Positions 41,092 through 50,202 of a stretch of 64,000 nt of DNA are shown piece after piece. The stretch comes from UBA8949 sp942493365 (lineage in GTDB: Bacteria; Bacillota; Clostridia; Saccharofermentanales; UBA5734), in assembly GCA_942493365.1 (NCBI GenBank), contig OW818697.1:744001-808000 (forward strand), written 5' to 3'. A program made the translations under genes and the position numbers. Numbering within the stretch: position 1 is the first letter of the stretch; each line of letters opens with the position of its first letter. The notes beneath the pieces were generated by a model, which was not told the DNA's origin, searched no databases, and worked only from the letters and a program-made list of their open reading frames with translations.

Positions 41092-41850
41092 ATGAAACTT
41101 GAGGGTAAAGTCGCCATCGTCACCGGCGCAGCGTCGGGCATGGGCCGAGCCATCGCCATCAAATTTGCCGCTGAGGGTGCCAAAGTCGTCGTATCGGATA
41201 TCAACTACAAGGACGCGCAAAAGGTTGCCGTCGAGATCACGGTTGCGGGCGGCGCTGCCATGGCCATCGAAACCAACGTGACGCGTGAAGACGACATCCA
41301 GACGATGATCGACATAACTGTCAAGAAATACGGCACGCTCGACATTCTGGTCAACAACGCCGGTATCATGGACAACTTCGTGCCGGTCGGCGATCTGACC
41401 GACGAGCTGTGGGACAAAGTCATGGCCATCAACGCGACGGGCCCGATGCGCGCCATCCGCAAGGCCATTCCGATTTTTATCGCCAAGAAATATGGCGTCA
41501 TCATCAACATTGCCTCAGCCGGCGGTCTCCTGGGTTCACGCGCCGGCGCGGCCTACACCGCATCCAAACACGCCATCGTCGGTCTGACCAAAAACGTCGG
41601 TTTCCAGTACGCTGACCTCGGTATCCGCTGCAACGCCATCGCGCCGGGCGCGGTCAACACCAATATCGGCACGACGATTTATGCGCCCAATGAATTTGGT
41701 TTGGCGCGGGCCATGGCCGGCATTCACCTGAGCCCCCGCACCGGCGAACCCGAAGAGATCGCCAGCATCGCGGTTTTCCTGGCCTCGTCCGACGCCAGTT
41801 TTGTCAATGCCTCGATCATCATGGCTGACGCCGGCTGGACAGCTTACTGA
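41092..41850 (+). CDS. Short-chain dehydrogenase/reductase
   Basis: A 252-residue classical SDR. The cofactor motif TGAASGMGRAIA is near residue 11, NNAGI near 87, the catalytic Ser in INIASAGG near 139, and YTASK near 153. An Asp after the second strand (VVSDINY) suggests NAD(H). The substrate is unknown; FabG-like or sugar-alcohol enzymes are possible. It follows hydA by 17 bases, with GGAGGAAAACC before the ATG, so it is likely in the same operon. Confidence 0.87.
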   Translation: MKLEGKVAIVTGAASGMGRAIAIKFAAEGAKVVVSDINYKDAQKVAVEITVAGGAAMAIETNVTREDDIQTMIDITVKKYGTLDILVNNAGIMDNFVPVGDLTDELWDKVMAINATGPMRAIRKAIPIFIAKKYGVIINIASAGGLLGSRAGAAYTASKHAIVGLTKNVGFQYADLGIRCNAIAPGAVNTNIGTTIYAPNEFGLARAMAGIHLSPRTGEPEEIASIAVFLASSDASFVNASIIMADAGWTAY

Positions 41851-41872
41851 TTTACCGTCGTAAATGGGCATT

Positions 41873-41902
41873 AAAAAAGCATCTGTCGCCAGATGCTTTT
41901 TT
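41873..41902. terminator. Bidirectional terminator
   Basis: AAAAAAGCATCTG (41873-41885) and CAGATGCTTTTTT (41890-41902) form a 13-bp perfect stem with loop TCGC. The A and T runs let it work for the hydrogenase operon on the plus strand and the lipoprotein gene on the minus strand. Confidence 0.93.
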
Positions 41903-41904
41903 GC

Positions 41905-42357
41905 TTAGCTGATGAGTTCGATCTTCTTGAGTTCGTTGACCGAACTGCCCTCACCGGGCATCCCGGGGCCGAGCACAGTGACCACCCAGGTCGCCTTGAC
42001 TCGCTGACCGTTGGCGATCGTTTCGACATCAGGAACAATCTTTTTCAGTACGAACAGGTCATAACTGACAAAATCATCACCTGTGATGTAAGCATGCAAG
42101 TAGTCGCCCTCAAATGATGTGCCGGTGAAAACGCCAGTCACCACGTTGCCATCGGTTGTGGGCGGTGTTGTTGGTGCCACGGTGGTCGGCGCGGCCGTTG
42201 TTTCGGGCGGTGCGGTCGTTGTCGCTTCAGACGTTGATTCGACCGTGACGGCCGCGGTCCCTGAGGTCGTAGCCGAGACCATTTTTATACAGCCACTCAT
42301 AACGAGCGGCAGGCAGAGCAACAGACAAAGCAGCAGGATTAAAACAGACTTTTTCAT
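41905..42357 (-). CDS. Hypothetical lipoprotein with Thr/Pro-rich linker
   Basis: A 150-residue lipoprotein. MKKSVLILLLCLLLCLPLVM is the signal, with lipobox MSGC just after. A Thr/Pro-rich linker (about 30-68) precedes a small beta domain (VVTGVFTGTSFEGDYLHAYI and on). It shares the signal-plus-Thr-linker design of lipoprotein D in the RHS island, but the end domains do not look alike. Function unknown. Confidence 0.65.
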   Translation of the reverse strand: MKKSVLILLLCLLLCLPLVMSGCIKMVSATTSGTAAVTVESTSEATTTAPPETTAAPTTVAPTTPPTTDGNVVTGVFTGTSFEGDYLHAYITGDDFVSYDLFVLKKIVPDVETIANGQRVKATWVVTVLGPGMPGEGSSVNELKKIELIS

Positions 42358-42450
42358 CTTAGTATCCTCCGGTCTTTAATAATATGAATTTATCACAAAA
42401 CGCTGAAATGAGCAATCTGAAGCTGCAGATATCCTGACACCCTGAAAAAA

Positions 42451-42960
42451 TCATGGTTCGCTGATCGCCTTTTGCTTGCGGACCGCACGTGAGCCGGCGG
42501 CCTTGTCAATCATTCGCCGCTCCCGGAAGAAGGCCTTGAGAATTTCCGAACATTCAGCAGCCATCACGCCGCCGCACAGCTCGACCTGGTGGTTGAATTT
42601 CAGTTCGAAAACATTGGTCACCGATCCAGCGGCACCGGCTTTGGGATCGACCGCGCCGAAAACGACCCGCCGGATACGCGACTGGATGATTGCGCCGGCA
42701 CACATGACGCAGGGCTCGAGGGTCACGTAGAGGGTGCAGTCGTCCAGCCGCCAGCTTTTTTTGCGCCGACTGGCCTGACGGATGGCGATCATTTCGGCGT
42801 GTAAGGTGACGTCCTGCCGGGCTTCGCGCTGGTTGCGGCCGCGACCGATGATCCGGCCAGCGAGGACCAGAACGGCACCGACCGGCGTTTCGTCCGCAAG
42901 TCTCGCTTTTTCGGCTTCGCCCAGAGCGACCTTCATCCAGTATTCGTCATTGTGGAGCAT
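42451..42960 (-). CDS. tadA: tRNA adenosine(34) deaminase TadA
   Basis: A 169-residue deaminase that makes inosine at the wobble position of tRNA-Arg(ACG). The zinc and catalytic motifs are TLHAEMIAI near 53 and TLEPCVMCAGAI near 80, and the substrate region FGAVDPKAGAAGSV follows. The C-terminal 15 residues are basic. It stands alone between the lipoprotein gene and a divergent zinc-ribbon gene. Confidence 0.93.
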   Translation of the reverse strand: MLHNDEYWMKVALGEAEKARLADETPVGAVLVLAGRIIGRGRNQREARQDVTLHAEMIAIRQASRRKKSWRLDDCTLYVTLEPCVMCAGAIIQSRIRRVVFGAVDPKAGAAGSVTNVFELKFNHQVELCGGVMAAECSEILKAFFRERRMIDKAAGSRAVRKQKAISEP

Positions 42961-43082
42961 CGCGCAGCGCCTTTCAGGAGGAAAAAGGCCTCGCGAGCCA
43001 GCCCTCCTTGCTTTGATGTTGATTTACCCTTATAATATCATAATGTTATCAGTGATAGAACGATGCCAAAGGATGGTTTGAT

Positions 43083-43814
43083 ATGGCTTTAAAAGATGGT
43101 AGATGTCCGAATTGCGGTTCGATCGTGCATTTGGAGTCCTCAGCGCAGCGGGGCCATTGCCTGTTCTGCGATATGGTTTTTGACAATGCGACGGCTTTCT
43201 CGATTGCCGCCAACCCTCAGGGTGTTGTATTCCCCAATGAAACACAGCCGCCCTATGAAGGGCCGAGTCTTGATGTGCGCGCCAATGGAATAGCTGTCAA
43301 AAGCAGCCAAAAGCAGGTCCAGCCGCCGCCCAAGAAGGCCAATATCCCGGCCTATGTGATCAAGGAAAACAAATTGCCCGACCTCAAACTTTCCGGCAAG
43401 ACCAAGCTGAAGTTTTATGGCGCGGCCATCGGTCTTATTGCCATTATCGTCGCCATTGCCCTGCCGCTCACCATCAGCCGCGACGAGGCCCGCGCGAAAC
43501 TCCTGGCTGCCTTGCCCGCGTTGTCGTCAGCCTTCACAATTGATCCGGCCGCCAACGCCACCATTCGTTACCAGGGCAATGATTATGTGCTGATTGCCAC
43601 CGGTGAACCGGTCACCAAACCGGCCGCCATTGCCTTCTTCAAGGCCTATTGTGAGAAGCGCGCGGAGATCCTGAATATCGATCTAAACAGTGACGCCGTC
43701 TACTCTCAGGTTACCATCAAACTGGCGACACCCGATGGCGGTTGGCTGATCAGTCAGCCGCAGAATGCGGCCGCTCTCGCCAGCGGTGAGGGTGTTATTG
43801 CCCTGACCAAATGA
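43083..43814 (+). CDS. Zinc-ribbon single-pass membrane protein of unknown function
   Basis: A 243-residue protein. An N-terminal zinc ribbon (CPNCGS, then CLFCD) faces the cytoplasm, a Pro/Lys-rich linker follows, and one membrane helix lies at about 118-138 (GAAIGLIAIIVAIALPL). The outside domain of about 100 residues (SSAFTIDPAANATIRYQGND and on) is not recognised. Such zinc-ribbon plus helix proteins are common and poorly characterised in Clostridia. Confidence 0.65.
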   Translation: MALKDGRCPNCGSIVHLESSAQRGHCLFCDMVFDNATAFSIAANPQGVVFPNETQPPYEGPSLDVRANGIAVKSSQKQVQPPPKKANIPAYVIKENKLPDLKLSGKTKLKFYGAAIGLIAIIVAIALPLTISRDEARAKLLAALPALSSAFTIDPAANATIRYQGNDYVLIATGEPVTKPAAIAFFKAYCEKRAEILNIDLNSDAVYSQVTIKLATPDGGWLISQPQNAAALASGEGVIALTK

Positions 43815-43962
43815 TGCCTGATTCATATTCATATAATCGTTTCAGGCCTGTTCACATTTATTCACATTTTAGATGTTAAATGGACAAAGATGTTTGTTAA
43901 TATTTAAGCATAGCAAGACAGGAATTGCTAAACCTCCTTCTTCATACTTCTCCTCCAAATGT

Positions 43963-43998
43963 AAAGCAGTTCTGGGAGTGGTGCCCCGGAACTGCTTT
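43963..43998. terminator. Possible terminator after the DUF4203-like gene
   Basis: AAAGCAGTTCTGGG (43963-43976) pairs with CCCCGGAACTGCTTT (43984-43998) with one mismatch. T-runs are weak on both sides. It covers the stop of the minus-strand gene. The region 43815-43962 contains a weaker GCCTGA/TCAGGC stem and nothing else recognised. Confidence 0.5.
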
Positions 43999-44752
43999 AT
44001 TCTTGCGTAGAAACAGGCTGCTCGGGAGCCTCTTCAGGCGTCTCCAACGATTCGACAGACACGTCCGCCGGCGCTTCCGGCAGCACCAAGTCGCTTGGCT
44101 TCACGTCGTCGGCTGTTTCGGTGTCGGTAACAGGTACAATGGCCTTTTTGGCGGCTCGTTTGAGCAAAGCAAATTGGCTGAACGTGCCCAAAATGAACAG
44201 GACGCCGGTGCCGATCAGAATCAGGATCAGGCCGGGGCCGCCAAGGGTGTTGTATTGAACGACGGTCTGTTCGAGCGGCCAGTCAAGGATGATGCCACCG
44301 ACACAAAACGAGACCAGCCAGCCGCCGGCGAAGGCCGAGGTGAGGGCCAGAAAGGCCTTGATGTGCAGGACGCCGAGCGCAGCGCCAGCCAGCATCAGCA
44401 GGATGATAAACCATATTTTTACAAAATCAGGGATGGCCGGGAAGATCCGGAGCACCTCATCAGCCAGTAGCAGCATGACACCCGCACCAGCCAGCAGGGC
44501 GCCGGCGCGCGGCAGGATACAGAAAAAGCCGCCTAGGACAATCCCGGACAAGAAAGCCGCAACCAACTGATAAACCGGATCTGTAATCATGAGCGGACCC
44601 CATTGCAGACCCATAAAATAGCCGCTGACAAAGCCGACCAGCGCCAACCACAATCGTAAAAAACGGCTGCCGGTCAAACACCCGATTAGCGCAAGCAAAC
44701 CAACAAGGCCAAAAACGGCCATATTCAAAATGGCGTTCAACAAATCCAACAT
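43997..44752 (-). CDS. Multi-pass membrane protein (DUF4203/TMEM198-like)
   Basis: A 251-residue protein with about seven hydrophobic segments, rich in small residues (SGYFMGLQWGP, FLSGIVLGGFFCILPRAGALL), like the DUF4203 group. The tail of about 55 residues is cytoplasmic and acidic. Function unknown. The ATG at 44752 follows AGGAGGTGCACG on the minus strand; a start six codons earlier is less likely. Confidence 0.65.
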   Translation of the reverse strand: MLDLLNAILNMAVFGLVGLLALIGCLTGSRFLRLWLALVGFVSGYFMGLQWGPLMITDPVYQLVAAFLSGIVLGGFFCILPRAGALLAGAGVMLLLADEVLRIFPAIPDFVKIWFIILLMLAGAALGVLHIKAFLALTSAFAGGWLVSFCVGGIILDWPLEQTVVQYNTLGGPGLILILIGTGVLFILGTFSQFALLKRAAKKAIVPVTDTETADDVKPSDLVLPEAPADVSVESLETPEEAPEQPVSTQE

Positions 44753-44857
44753 CGTGCACCTCCTGGACATCGGGCTGCTTCTATTTTAGCGCGTTCACGC
44801 TTAAAGAGCCAGCCTGCAAGATTCATGTTTTTTTACAAAAAAGCGACAGCGAGTTTC

Positions 44858-44886
44858 TTGTCAGATCACAGCGACAACGCTAAACT
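44858..44886 (+). promoter_or_regulatory. Predicted promoter of the metal-chelate ABC operon
   Basis: TTGTCA (44858-44863) and TAAACT (44881-44886), spacer 17. No cobalamin riboswitch or clear Fur box is visible in the 145-base upstream region. Confidence 0.5.
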
Positions 44887-44915
44887 AAAGATTGACTACA
44901 ATTTTGGAGGAACTT

Positions 44916-45842
44916 ATGAAGAGAATCGTGGCATCATTTTTAATAATCATCAGCTTGCTGTCGGTGCTGAGCGGCTGCCAACCGGCCGCAACGCCAAAGC
45001 CAACAACGCAAGCCATTGTCGTGACCAATATCTGGGCTGCGGAGATTTTGTTTGCCCTTGTCGATGAAGACCGCATTACCGGCGTTTCTGCTTGGTGCAC
45101 CGACGCGACGCTTTCGTCCGTCGCTGCTCAGGCTGCTACTGTGCCAAATCGCGTCAAAACCGGCGAACCTGAGGGCATCGTTGCCTTGAACCCGGATCTG
45201 GTTGTTATCGACTCATTTTCCGATGTTGACGGCTCGCTGACCCAAACGCTGACCGAGGCGGGCATCAAGGTCCTGAAGATGGATTCCCCGACCAACTTTG
45301 ACCAGATCAAGGCCGCCGTCACGACGTTGGCCGCCGCTGTCGACGAACCGGCGAAAGGTCAGGCGATTAACGCCGAAATCGACCAAAAACTTCAGGCCGT
45401 TGCAGACAAGCTGGCAGCCTTGAGCGAAGAACAGAAAATGACGACCCTTTATTATGATTCTTCCTATCAGGATGCCGGTATGCTCTGCGCCTACGGGGCC
45501 GGATCGCCATTCGATGCCATTGCCACCGCCGCCGGCCTGATCAATGTCTGTGACGCGCCGAATTATTCATCAATCAGCAAGGAGATGGTCGTGGCCGATT
45601 GGCAGCCCGAAGTCTTGGTTGTCCCCGGCATCGCCTACAATGCTGACTTCACAGCGACCGAAGATCACGGCGCCTCCGTTATCGCCGAAATCATGGCCAG
45701 CGATCTGCTCAAGACGCTGCCGGCCGTCCAAAACAGTCGGGTCTTTGCGGTCACCGCCAAATACGGCAGCTCGACCTCGCAATATATGGCCATTGCGGTC
45801 GAAGAACTGGCCGCCGCGGCCTACCCGGATTTGTTTAAATAA
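44916..45842 (+). CDS. ABC transporter substrate-binding lipoprotein (iron-siderophore/cobalamin type)
   Basis: A 308-residue lipoprotein with lipobox LSGC near residue 19 and the two-lobe BtuF/FhuD-type fold. IWAAEILFALVDEDRITGVS and LNPDLVVIDSF are typical of this class. It binds a chelate outside the cell for the permease and ATPase that follow. Cobalamin, heme or siderophore cannot be told apart. TTGGAGGAACTT precedes the ATG at 44916. The permease gene starts directly at its stop. Confidence 0.87.
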   Translation: MKRIVASFLIIISLLSVLSGCQPAATPKPTTQAIVVTNIWAAEILFALVDEDRITGVSAWCTDATLSSVAAQAATVPNRVKTGEPEGIVALNPDLVVIDSFSDVDGSLTQTLTEAGIKVLKMDSPTNFDQIKAAVTTLAAAVDEPAKGQAINAEIDQKLQAVADKLAALSEEQKMTTLYYDSSYQDAGMLCAYGAGSPFDAIATAAGLINVCDAPNYSSISKEMVVADWQPEVLVVPGIAYNADFTATEDHGASVIAEIMASDLLKTLPAVQNSRVFAVTAKYGSSTSQYMAIAVEELAAAAYPDLFK

Positions 45843-46904
45843 ATGGCAGGCCGACAGCGCAGCAACTCACCACGGTATCCAGGGATCAGAACCATCCTTT
45901 TGATCGGCATACCGGTTTTGTTTGGCTCGGCGCTGGTCGCCGTGGCGCTGGGTGCCGTCAACATCAGCCTGACCGCCATTTTGCAGAGTATTGGCTGGTT
46001 CTTCGGGTTACCGGCCGACGGGCTAGCCGAGTCTGACAAGGTCGTCATTCTGGCCATCCGCCTGCCGCGTGTGGCTGCTGCCATGCTGGCCGGCGCGGGA
46101 TTGGCAGTCTCGGGGACCATCATGCAGGGGGTCTTCCGCAATCCGCTGGCCGAGCCCGGCATTCTCGGCGTCTCCGCCGGCTCGAGTCTGGGGGCGCTGG
46201 TCGCCATCTCGGCAGGGGCGACGGCATTTTTTGTCTTGCCGCTCTTTGCCTTCATCGGCGCCATGGTCGCCATGAGCATTATTTTGGCCATTGCCTTTTT
46301 CGGCGGCGGCCGGGTCAAAACAGCCAGTCTGGTGATGAGCGGCATGGCGGTCAGCGCTTTTTTTGCCGCCCTGACCTCGCTGACGCTGACATTGTCCAAC
46401 CAGTACCAAGTCTCCAGCTTCATATTTTGGACGATGGGCGGCCTGGCCAACCGGCGCTGGGATCATGTCCTGGCCGTGCTGGTGCCGGTTGTCCTGACCA
46501 TCGTCATTATCCTCTACAAGTCGCGCGATCTGGACATTTTGTTGCTGGGTGACGAAGAAGCCCGCGCGCTGGGGGTCACACCGACCGCCACGCGGCTGCT
46601 GATGGTGCTCTTGGCCTCGGTCTGCACAGCGTCGGTCGTGGCAATGACCGGTCCGATCGGCTTTGTCGGGCTGGTCATCCCGCACATCATGCGGTTGCTG
46701 GTCGGACCGTCGCATCGCACGCTGACGGTGGCCAGCGCCTTTGGCGGAGCCATCTTTTTGCTGCTTTGTGACCTTGTGACCCGCTTGCTTTCTCGTCCGT
46801 CCGGCATCGAGATTTCCGTTGGCATAGTCACCGCCATGGTCGGCGCGCCGTACTTTTTGTTTTTGATGTTCAGGTCAATCCGACGGGGAGGGGAATTGTC
46901 ATGA
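45843..46904 (+). CDS. FecCD-family ABC transporter permease
   Basis: A 353-residue permease of the BtuC/FecCD family with about ten membrane helices. Family marks are RLPRVAAAMLAGAGLAVSG near 75, MQGVFRNPLAEPGILGVSAG near 96, and TGPIGFVGLVIPHIMRLLVG near 277. It forms the homodimeric channel with the ATPase encoded next. No gap separates it from the substrate-binding gene. Confidence 0.93.
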   Translation: MAGRQRSNSPRYPGIRTILLIGIPVLFGSALVAVALGAVNISLTAILQSIGWFFGLPADGLAESDKVVILAIRLPRVAAAMLAGAGLAVSGTIMQGVFRNPLAEPGILGVSAGSSLGALVAISAGATAFFVLPLFAFIGAMVAMSIILAIAFFGGGRVKTASLVMSGMAVSAFFAALTSLTLTLSNQYQVSSFIFWTMGGLANRRWDHVLAVLVPVVLTIVIILYKSRDLDILLLGDEEARALGVTPTATRLLMVLLASVCTASVVAMTGPIGFVGLVIPHIMRLLVGPSHRTLTVASAFGGAIFLLLCDLVTRLLSRPSGIEISVGIVTAMVGAPYFLFLMFRSIRRGGELS

Positions 46905-47713
46905 TGCCGCGCATGAACCTCAACACAACCCCAATCAACCTGACCTGTCGCGAACTGGGCTTCCAGGTCGAACAGCCGGCGCCGCGCGCCATTCTGGAGA
47001 AGGTTGCTTTTTCGGCCCAAAGCGGCGAATTCATCGGCATCGTCGGCCCCAATGGTTCGGGAAAGACCACCTTGCTTCGCAATCTTGGCGGTCTGCTGTT
47101 GCCGACGTCCGGCCATGCCCTGATCAATGACCGCGAGATTCGTTCGATCCGACCGCGCGCCCTGGCCAGATTATGTGCCACGATGCATCAGGATACCGTC
47201 ATGCCCTTCGCCTTCACCGTGCGCGATGTCGTCATGATGGGACGCCATCCCTACAGCTCACCATTGGCCGCCATCTCTCATGCCGATGAAAACTATGTTG
47301 CCCAATGCATGTTAGCCGCCGGCTGCGAGGACCAGGCCGAAAAACTCGTCACGACGCTGTCCGGCGGCGAGCGTCAGCGGGTCATGCTGGCTCGAATACT
47401 GGCGCAGGATACACCGCTGCTCCTGCTGGATGAACCGACGGCCAGTCTGGACATTCGCCATGCCAATGAAGTTTTTTTACTGGCGCGTGAGCTGGCAGCG
47501 GCCGGCAAACTGGTGATTGCTGCCATGCACGACCTGCGCGCCGCCGCCAAATACTGCACCCGTCTGCTGCTGATGTACGAAGGACAACTGGTTGCCGATG
47601 GCGAGCCGGAAGAGGTTCTGCACGAAGGCCACATCACCTATGCCTTCGGCGTCCATGCCGTGACCTTTCGCAACCCGGCCGGACAATGGGACTTTTATGT
47701 CGATGACATTTAG
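46901..47713 (+). CDS. ABC transporter ATP-binding protein (FecE/BtuD type)
   Basis: A 270-residue ATPase. Walker A GPNGSGKTTLLR is near 49, the signature LSGGERQRVMLARILAQ near 153, Walker B LLLLDEPTASLD near 173, and the switch His in AAMHDLRAA near 209. MMGRHPY is the Q-loop-side motif common in this subfamily. Its start overlaps the permease stop (ATGA), completing a three-gene uptake operon. Confidence 0.93.
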   Translation: MMPRMNLNTTPINLTCRELGFQVEQPAPRAILEKVAFSAQSGEFIGIVGPNGSGKTTLLRNLGGLLLPTSGHALINDREIRSIRPRALARLCATMHQDTVMPFAFTVRDVVMMGRHPYSSPLAAISHADENYVAQCMLAAGCEDQAEKLVTTLSGGERQRVMLARILAQDTPLLLLDEPTASLDIRHANEVFLLARELAAAGKLVIAAMHDLRAAAKYCTRLLLMYEGQLVADGEPEEVLHEGHITYAFGVHAVTFRNPAGQWDFYVDDI

Positions 47714-47727
47714 GGTATTATTCTAAT

Positions 47728-48975
47728 ATGGAAAATGAATCGAAATGGCAATGCAAAGCGTTCGACGAGCTGTCACCGCGAGAAATCTATGATTTGCTGA
47801 GTTTACGCAGCAAGGTTTTTGTTGTTGAACAAAAGACCGCGTACCTTGATCCGGATGGCCGTGACAAGCTGGCGCACCACGTTTTTCTGCAAGAGAATGG
47901 TAACATGGTGGCCTGCGCCCGACTGCTGCCGCCCGGCGTTGCCTATCCAGAGGCTTCGATCGGTCGCGTGGTTGTCGAGTCATCCAGCCGCGGTCGCGGG
48001 GTGGCGCATGAATTGATGAAACAGGCCGTGACGCGCTGCCTTCGGCTGTTCACGGTTGCCACAATCCGCATTTCAGCGCAGTCGCATCTGCAGGGTTTCT
48101 ACGAACAGCACGGGTTCCGCCCGATAACCGCTGAATACATGGAAGATGACATCCCGCATATCGGCATGTTGTTTGACAAGTCCGCGGCATCCGTTTTGCC
48201 GTCCCCCAGCGAGACCGGCAAGGTCCTGCTCGAGGTCAGCTACCTTGGCCACAGTGCCTGGCTGGTGATCACGCCCCATCGTTGCCTGCTCTTCGACTAC
48301 GGCGCGCAACCCGCAAGGCATCCGAACGGTACGCTTAGCGACGGCGTCTTCAATGCCGATCAACTCCCCGATTTGCCGCTCTATGTTTTTGCGTCGCACA
48401 AGCATGGCGATCATTACTCGGCCTATCTGCACAGTCAGATGGCCAAACGGCCCAACACCAGCTTTGTGATGGGGCTGGATACCCAGCCCTCCTGCGCCGA
48501 CACCGAAACCGCGCCGACCGGGACCTGGCTGGCCTGGCCGCGCGCCGAGATTCGACTGGATGATATGCTGATCATCTGTTCCGGATCGACCGACAGCGGC
48601 GTGTCGTTTTTGGTTGAAATGCCCGAAGGGGTCATTTACCATGGCGGCGATCTGGCGCTCTGGGACGAAACAACGTTTTTTCGCCGCGTCTACAAAGAAG
48701 AAATTGACTGGCTGGCGCAGAAAGCCGCGGTTCTCGATCGCGTGCCCGACCTGGCTTTTCTGCCGGTTTCCACGTCGGACGGCTATCAGGAAACGCCTCT
48801 GCTTGAAGGCCTTTGGTATTTTCTTGACCACCTGGCTCCGCGTGTGATCTTCCCGATGCACGGTCATCATTACGAGTCGCTTTACAGCCGATTCGCCGAG
48901 CTGGCAGCTGTCGGTGGCCGATCGCGCGTGCTGGTGCCGCAGAAGATGGGCGATCAGTTTGAAGTCGCCATCTAA
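47728..48975 (+). CDS. ElaA-like GNAT acetyltransferase fused to a metallo-beta-lactamase-fold domain
   Basis: A 415-residue two-domain protein. Residues 1-150 are a GNAT of ElaA type: LLSLRSKVFVVEQKTAYLD, ARLLPPG, IGRVVVESSSRGRGVAHELM (acetyl-CoA loop) and FYEQHGFRP. Residues 165-415 form an MBL-fold hydrolase of the UlaG-like kind: YLGHSAWLV, FASHKHGDHYSAY (HxHxDH-like with Lys-His-Gly-Asp-His), YHGGDLALWD and PMHGHHYESL. The two domains are normally separate proteins. The reaction is unknown. It starts 14 bases after the ABC ATPase. Confidence 0.82.
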   Translation: MENESKWQCKAFDELSPREIYDLLSLRSKVFVVEQKTAYLDPDGRDKLAHHVFLQENGNMVACARLLPPGVAYPEASIGRVVVESSSRGRGVAHELMKQAVTRCLRLFTVATIRISAQSHLQGFYEQHGFRPITAEYMEDDIPHIGMLFDKSAASVLPSPSETGKVLLEVSYLGHSAWLVITPHRCLLFDYGAQPARHPNGTLSDGVFNADQLPDLPLYVFASHKHGDHYSAYLHSQMAKRPNTSFVMGLDTQPSCADTETAPTGTWLAWPRAEIRLDDMLIICSGSTDSGVSFLVEMPEGVIYHGGDLALWDETTFFRRVYKEEIDWLAQKAAVLDRVPDLAFLPVSTSDGYQETPLLEGLWYFLDHLAPRVIFPMHGHHYESLYSRFAELAAVGGRSRVLVPQKMGDQFEVAI

Positions 48976-49577
48976 AACCAGGCCGGACCGAAAGTAAACA
49001 GCACACCGCCCGCCAGGGCTGCCGCGCCGATCAGGATCAGCGGGTGGATTTTGCATTTGCGTTCAACAACAAAGACCGCGATAAAGATCAAAATACTAAG
49101 CGGGCTCAACAATTTGAGCGGGTCGCGCACCAGCTCGGCCAGCCATTGATCGATAGCCAGCGAGGTATCGCGCAACAACGAGGTCTGGCCGACCACGAGG
49201 GCAGCGCTGACCACCAAACCGGCCACGACAGGGCGCAGCCCGTTGAAAATCGACTTTTTAATAGGATGATCCTGATATTTGAAAAAGAACTTTGCAATCA
49301 GCAGCACCAGCAGCAACGAGGGCATGACAACACCGGCACTGGCCACCAGACCGCCAATGACACCGCCATTGACAAAACCAACGTAGGTCGCGGCGTTGAC
49401 CGAGACCGGGCCGGGCGTCATATCGGCAATGGCCACGACCTCGGCAAATTGGCTGGACGTCAGCCAGCCGTGGCCGATGACATCGGCCTGCATCATGGGA
49501 ATCATGGCGTAACCGCCGCCGAAGCTGAAGAGGCCGATCTTGAAGAAAACCAGGAAGAGTTCAACGAGTTCGAGCAT
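48972..49577 (-). CDS. Chromate transporter, half-size CHR protein (distal)
   Basis: A 201-residue CHR-domain protein with about six membrane segments. The signature FKIGLFSFGGGYAMIPMM is near 13 and DMTPGPVSVNAATYVGF near 47. Two half-size CHR genes in tandem replace one long ChrA. The substrate may be chromate or another anion. The start at 49577 lies 17 bases inside the upstream half. Its 3' end meets the convergent GNAT-MBL gene with a four-base overlap. Confidence 0.88.
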   Translation of the reverse strand: MLELVELFLVFFKIGLFSFGGGYAMIPMMQADVIGHGWLTSSQFAEVVAIADMTPGPVSVNAATYVGFVNGGVIGGLVASAGVVMPSLLLVLLIAKFFFKYQDHPIKKSIFNGLRPVVAGLVVSAALVVGQTSLLRDTSLAIDQWLAELVRDPLKLLSPLSILIFIAVFVVERKCKIHPLILIGAAALAGGVLFTFGPAWF

Positions 49578-50202
49578 GATCGTCAATCTCCTCTTCTTTG
49601 TCTTGCAGGCTGGCTTCAGGCGCTTCAGGCGGCTTTTTGCGCAGCGACAACAACCAGACCAACCCATAAAGCAGACCCGCCACCGCGCCGGTCAGGATGG
49701 CCAAAAGGGCAGGCACCTTGAGGAAGGACACGGCGATGATGGTGGCAGCAGCAATAAACAGCGTCAAAGCATCGTGAATTGATTTTTTGGCCAACCTTAA
49801 CCCGGCCGCTAAAATCAGGGCGGTGACCGCCGCGCGAACCCCGCGAAAAATGTTTTGGACGACCAGATTGTCCTGAAAACGACTTAAAAAAGCGGCAATG
49901 ACCAGGATAACCAGCACCGCCGGCAGCGCGCAGCCCAAGAGGCCGACCAGCGCGCCGCGGCGACCGGCCAGACGATGCCCGATAAAAGCCGCCGTGTTGA
50001 CCGCGATCGGACCGGGCAGCGATTGGGCGACGGCGATGATGTCGACAACCTCTTCCTCGCTGAACCACTTCTTGTGTTCCACGACTTCCTTGGCCATCAG
50101 CGGAATCATGGCATAGCCGCCGCCAAAGGTGAAAAGACCGATTTTAAAGAAGGTCAGAAAGAGGGCCCGATAGATGTGGTGTTTTGTAGCGGGCAGCGGC
50201 AT
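49561..50202 (-). CDS. Chromate transporter, half-size CHR protein (proximal)
   Basis: A 213-residue CHR-domain protein, paired with the one just downstream. FKIGLFTFGGGYAMIPLMAK is near 18 and QSLPGPIAVNTAAFIGH near 60, aligned with the partner. The C-terminal tail is charged (EAPEASLQDKEEEIDD). It overlaps the MFS gene by one base, so the cluster is probably one transcript. Confidence 0.88.
   Translation of the reverse strand: MPLPATKHHIYRALFLTFFKIGLFTFGGGYAMIPLMAKEVVEHKKWFSEEEVVDIIAVAQSLPGPIAVNTAAFIGHRLAGRRGALVGLLGCALPAVLVILVIAAFLSRFQDNLVVQNIFRGVRAAVTALILAAGLRLAKKSIHDALTLFIAAATIIAVSFLKVPALLAILTGAVAGLLYGLVWLLSLRKKPPEAPEASLQDKEEEIDDHARTR

Noticed and set aside
44771..44915. A cobalamin riboswitch ahead of the chelate ABC operon
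   Set aside because: The region is too short and lacks the B12-box. Only a promoter and a ribosome site are visible, so the substrate remains open.
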